Shown: one piece after another, positions 5,129-6,434 of the stretch
How positions within the stretch are numbered: position 1 is the first letter of the stretch
How the letters are laid out: the number at the start of each line of letters is the position of its first letter
From: an archaeon
GTDB lineage: Archaea > Iainarchaeota > Iainarchaeia > Iainarchaeales > Iainarchaeaceae
DNA length: 6,434 nt
Direction of reading: 5' to 3'
Assembly (NCBI GenBank): GCA_024653865.1
Contig: JANLHD010000145.1
Span: 1-6,434, forward strand
Translations under genes and position numbers: made by a program
The notes under the pieces: model-generated
Told to the model about the DNA's origin: nothing
The model's database searches: none
The model's input: only the letters and a program-made list of their open reading frames with translations

Positions 5129-5473
5129 TTACTCCAAATTTTTTAATTTCAAAAAGCAGTACTCGCAAACGAATTTGTCCTCGAAATCTATTCCGGCCTC
5201 GTTTTCGGTGTTGCAAAGGGCGCATTCGCGTGTTGTCCCTTCGGGTTTTTTTGCCAAGCTCCACTCGCGGAGTATTTCCCAATCCATCCATTGCGGCAGA
5301 ACCATTTCCTTTAGCACGGTCTTGTCGTTTTTTTGCACGCGTTCAAGGTGCGTTGGCAGAATGTGCTTTGCGAGCTTTTCGAGGTACTCGACCCTATCGC
5401 CCTGCCCGCGCCTCACCATTTCAATGGTTTTTTCTTCCCAAGAATCCATCCAAAACAAACAGGCTTTTGGCAT
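5129..5473 (-). CDS. Small four-cysteine (zinc-binding-like) protein, 114 residues
   Basis: I cannot name the family. The 114-residue protein is helical and charged in its first 80 residues (SWEEKTIEMVRRGQ, DRVEYLEKLAKHILP, LPQWMDWEILREW). It ends in a likely zinc site: C84 and C87 (CALC), a 15-residue loop, then C103 and C106 (CEYC), closed by FLKLKNLE. The arrangement resembles a zinc ribbon or treble clef. I chose the ATG at 5473; a TTG at 5509 would extend it by 12 residues but overlaps the upstream gene. The HTH gene ends 22 nt upstream on the same strand and no Shine-Dalgarno or clear TATA box lies between, so co-transcription is likely. The last 12 codons are duplicated downstream of the stop. 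The TAA is in frame with the extra copy: reading through would add VLPSLPRGGRF and then a second CEYCFLKLKNLE. Confidence 0.75.
   Translation of the reverse strand: MPKACLFWMDSWEEKTIEMVRRGQGDRVEYLEKLAKHILPTHLERVQKNDKTVLKEMVLPQWMDWEILREWSLAKKPEGTTRECALCNTENEAGIDFEDKFVCEYCFLKLKNLE
5130..5167 (-). repeat. Direct repeat copy 2 (38 bp, 3' end of the four-cysteine gene)
   Basis: This is the coding copy of the repeat at 5058-5095. It covers the last 12 codons of the four-cysteine gene and the first two bases of its TAA stop. The 34 bp between the copies do not resemble the corresponding coding sequence without gaps. Confidence 0.9.
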
Positions 5474-5495
5474 ATTTATTGGTTGCGGTTTTATT

Positions 5496-5846
5496 TCAAA
5501 GGTAAACAATGCCCTTTTTTCCCCGAATTTTCTGCCTCTGTGCGTACTTTATGAGGTAGTGCGAGGTGCTCTTCGAAACCCCGGTTATTTTTTCTATTTC
5601 GCGAAAGGTTCTGTGGTCGCGGTGCAATTCCACGATTTCCATTAGTTTAGCCATTTCAATTCCAATTGGCCGTCCCCTCGCGTTTTCAAGAAAAATTTTT
5701 GCCCCCGCTTTTTCAATTGCCGCCGCAACCTTTTTTCCAATTCTTTGGTGCGCGCTCTTTGGCAGGTAAAATTCCCTCGCCCCCGCGGCAAGTGCCTTTG
5801 CTATTTGCCGCAAACTCGGTGCCCTCGAAAAATGAACTTTGTCCAT
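5496..5846 (-). CDS. Helix-turn-helix DNA-binding protein, 116 residues
   Basis: This is probably a sequence-specific DNA-binding protein. The C-terminal half has a clear helix-turn-helix: RTFREIEKITGVSKSTSHYL (79-98), with GVSKSTSHYLIKYA as turn and recognition helix, followed by a basic RQKIRGKK. It is preceded by ARGRPIGIEMAKLMEIVELH, a GRP-type linker and helix that recall the HTH of resolvases. The N-terminal half (about 10-55; SLRQIAKALAAGAREFYLPK, then IGKKVAAAIEKAGAKIFL) is alpha/beta and I do not recognise it; no catalytic serine recombinase core is present. The ATG at 5846 was chosen because a TATA-like A/T box is centred about 27 bp upstream, implying a leaderless mRNA. A TTG at 5867 falls at the edge of that box. 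It is divergent from ribB across a palindrome-containing region, and upstream of the four-cysteine gene. Confidence 0.8.
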   Translation of the reverse strand: MDKVHFSRAPSLRQIAKALAAGAREFYLPKSAHQRIGKKVAAAIEKAGAKIFLENARGRPIGIEMAKLMEIVELHRDHRTFREIEKITGVSKSTSHYLIKYAQRQKIRGKKGIVYL

Positions 5847-5867
5847 AAGACCAATTATGCAAGCCAA

Positions 5868-5879
5868 TTTTTTTAATTA
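5868..5879 (-). promoter_or_regulatory. TATA-like box for the HTH gene
   Basis: On the minus strand it reads TAATTAAAAAAA, centred about 27 bp before the ATG at 5846, which suits a leaderless transcript. The perfect 8-bp palindrome TAGTACTA (5878-5885) overlaps its upstream edge where the BRE element would be, a possible autoregulatory site, though an 8-bp palindrome can easily occur by chance. Confidence 0.55.
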
Positions 5880-5908
5880 GTACTAGGGCACACGCATTAC
5901 TCGTTTTT

Positions 5909-5920
5909 GTTACGCGTAAC
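5909..5920. promoter_or_regulatory. Perfect 12-bp palindrome, candidate operator of ribB
   Basis: GTTACGCGTAAC is self-complementary over all 12 bases and lies directly upstream of the ribB TATA-like box. It is flanked by a direct repeat, CGTTTTT at 5902-5908 and 5920-5926, the second copy overlapping its last base. Binding here would cover the BRE region and block TBP/TFB (inference). Candidates are the adjacent HTH protein or an RbkR-type riboflavin regulator, known to control rib genes in many archaea. Confidence 0.5.
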
Positions 5921-5921
5921 G

Positions 5922-5932
5922 TTTTTAAGTAA
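5922..5932 (+). promoter_or_regulatory. TATA-like box for ribB
   Basis: TTTTTAAGTAA is centred about 28-29 bp before the ribB ATG at 5956, slightly beyond the spacing seen for the other leaderless genes of the window. A transcript starting near 5952-5956 would have almost no leader and would exclude the GGAGGA at 5938-5943. If that element is used as a Shine-Dalgarno instead (12 nt spacing), transcription must begin further upstream. Confidence 0.45.
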
Positions 5933-5955
5933 ATCTTGGAGGAATTCTCTTTGAA

Positions 5956-6434
5956 ATGGCAAAATCCGCGGAATTTGATTCGGTTGAGGCGGCCGCAAGC
6001 GCTCTCAAAAACGGCGAACTAATCATAATGGTTGATGATGCCTCGCGCGAAAACGAGGGGGATTTGGTGCTTGCCGCGGAAAAGGCCACGGTTGAAAAAA
6101 TAAATTTCATGCTACGCGAGGCGCGAGGGCTTATTTGCGTTCCCATTGCCCCAAAGAAGGCGCGGCAGCTTGATTTGCCAAAAATGACGCAGAGCAAGGA
6201 CAAGTTCGACACGCCCTTCACGGTTTCCGTGGACGCCGCCGCCGGTGGCACGGGCATTAGCGTCAAGGACAGGCTTCTCACGATCAAGACAATTTTGAGC
6301 GACGATTCGGAGCCCGAGTCCCTTTCGCGCCCTGGGCATGTTTTTCCGCTGGTTTCGCGAAAAGGCGGAGTTTTGCAGCGCGCCGGCCACACCGAAGCCG
6401 CAACGGATTTGCTTTTGGTTGCGGGGATGAAGCA
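5956..6434 (+). CDS. ribB: 3,4-dihydroxy-2-butanone 4-phosphate synthase RibB (3' truncated by window)
   Basis: RibB converts ribulose 5-phosphate to 3,4-dihydroxy-2-butanone 4-phosphate and formate, supplying the four-carbon unit of riboflavin. About 159 residues are visible. The metal and substrate loop is VDDASRENEGDLVLAAE (26-42; R31, E32, D36). MLREARGLICVPIA, then TPFTVSVDAAAGGTGISVKD, RPGHVFPL (125-132) and QRAGHTEAATDL (141-152, H145) follow in family order. All key catalytic positions I can recognise are kept, though the common DDED before REN is DDAS here. The pattern is that of bacterial RibB (RENEGD, GHVFPL) rather than of methanogens (EREGETD and GHVTLL as I remember Methanocaldococcus). 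The window ends before it can be seen whether a RibA domain is fused. ATG 5956 is the first start in the frame that fits the family N-terminus. Confidence 0.95.
   Translation, partial: MAKSAEFDSVEAAASALKNGELIIMVDDASRENEGDLVLAAEKATVEKINFMLREARGLICVPIAPKKARQLDLPKMTQSKDKFDTPFTVSVDAAAGGTGISVKDRLLTIKTILSDDSEPESLSRPGHVFPLVSRKGGVLQRAGHTEAATDLLLVAGMK

Noticed and set aside
5058..5167. Repeat-spacer-repeat of 38/34/38 bp resembling a minimal CRISPR
   Set aside because: Only two copies exist, the repeat is the A/T-rich coding end of a gene in its own frame, and there are no cas genes or leader in the window.
4776..5291. Minus-strand open frame of 171 codons with an internal RVLLFEIKKFGV repeat
   Set aside because: It is an off-frame reading of the four-cysteine gene and the 38-bp repeat, running antisense into the 198-residue gene; the four-Cys frame and the promoter-supported + gene are better.
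5938..5943. GGAGGA before ribB as a decisive Shine-Dalgarno
   Set aside because: The 12-nt spacing is long and the TATA-like box at 5922-5932 would start transcription downstream of it; left as an alternative only.

Overview
The window is archaeal chromosome. The first two thirds is the conserved archaeal exosome superoperon on the + strand: rrp4 (3' end only), rrp41, rrp42, the eL43 (L37Ae) gene, rpoP, a Pcc1-like KEOPS gene, prefoldin beta and a DHH-family phosphoesterase (1-4037). The genes are packed with 0-13 nt gaps. Three junctions read TAAATG and one is an ATGA overlap, so a single transcript is likely. It couples RNA degradation and tailing (Rrp4/41/42, perhaps the DHH enzyme), translation (eL43, Pcc1 for t6A in tRNA), transcription (RpoP) and chaperoning (PfdB). 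The order resembles that of Euryarchaeota and their relatives. The charged tails and compact layout would suit a DPANN-type or other small-genome archaeon, but I cannot place it to lineage from this sequence alone.

Region 4034-5846 is accessory and mostly unrecognised. It holds an 87-residue basic protein on the minus strand whose 3' end overlaps the DHH gene by 4 nt, a divergently transcribed 198-residue orphan on the + strand, and a minus-strand pair: a helix-turn-helix protein followed by a small four-cysteine protein. The 3' end of the four-cysteine gene (its last 12 codons and the first two bases of its stop) is repeated perfectly just beyond the stop codon.

Region 5847-6434 is a divergent promoter region with a perfect 12-bp palindrome against the TATA box of a 3' truncated ribB (riboflavin biosynthesis). 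The RibB sequence looks more bacterial than methanogen-like.

Expression signals are of two kinds. Several internal superoperon genes have Shine-Dalgarno sequences. At least two of the monocistronic or first genes after 4300 have a TATA-like box about 26-27 bp before the ATG, as expected for leaderless mRNAs. No RNA genes, insertion sequences or CRISPR arrays were found. Most of the window is housekeeping; the best leads are the 38-bp gene-end repeat, the ribB palindrome, the hairpin joining rpoP to pcc1, and the orphan genes.
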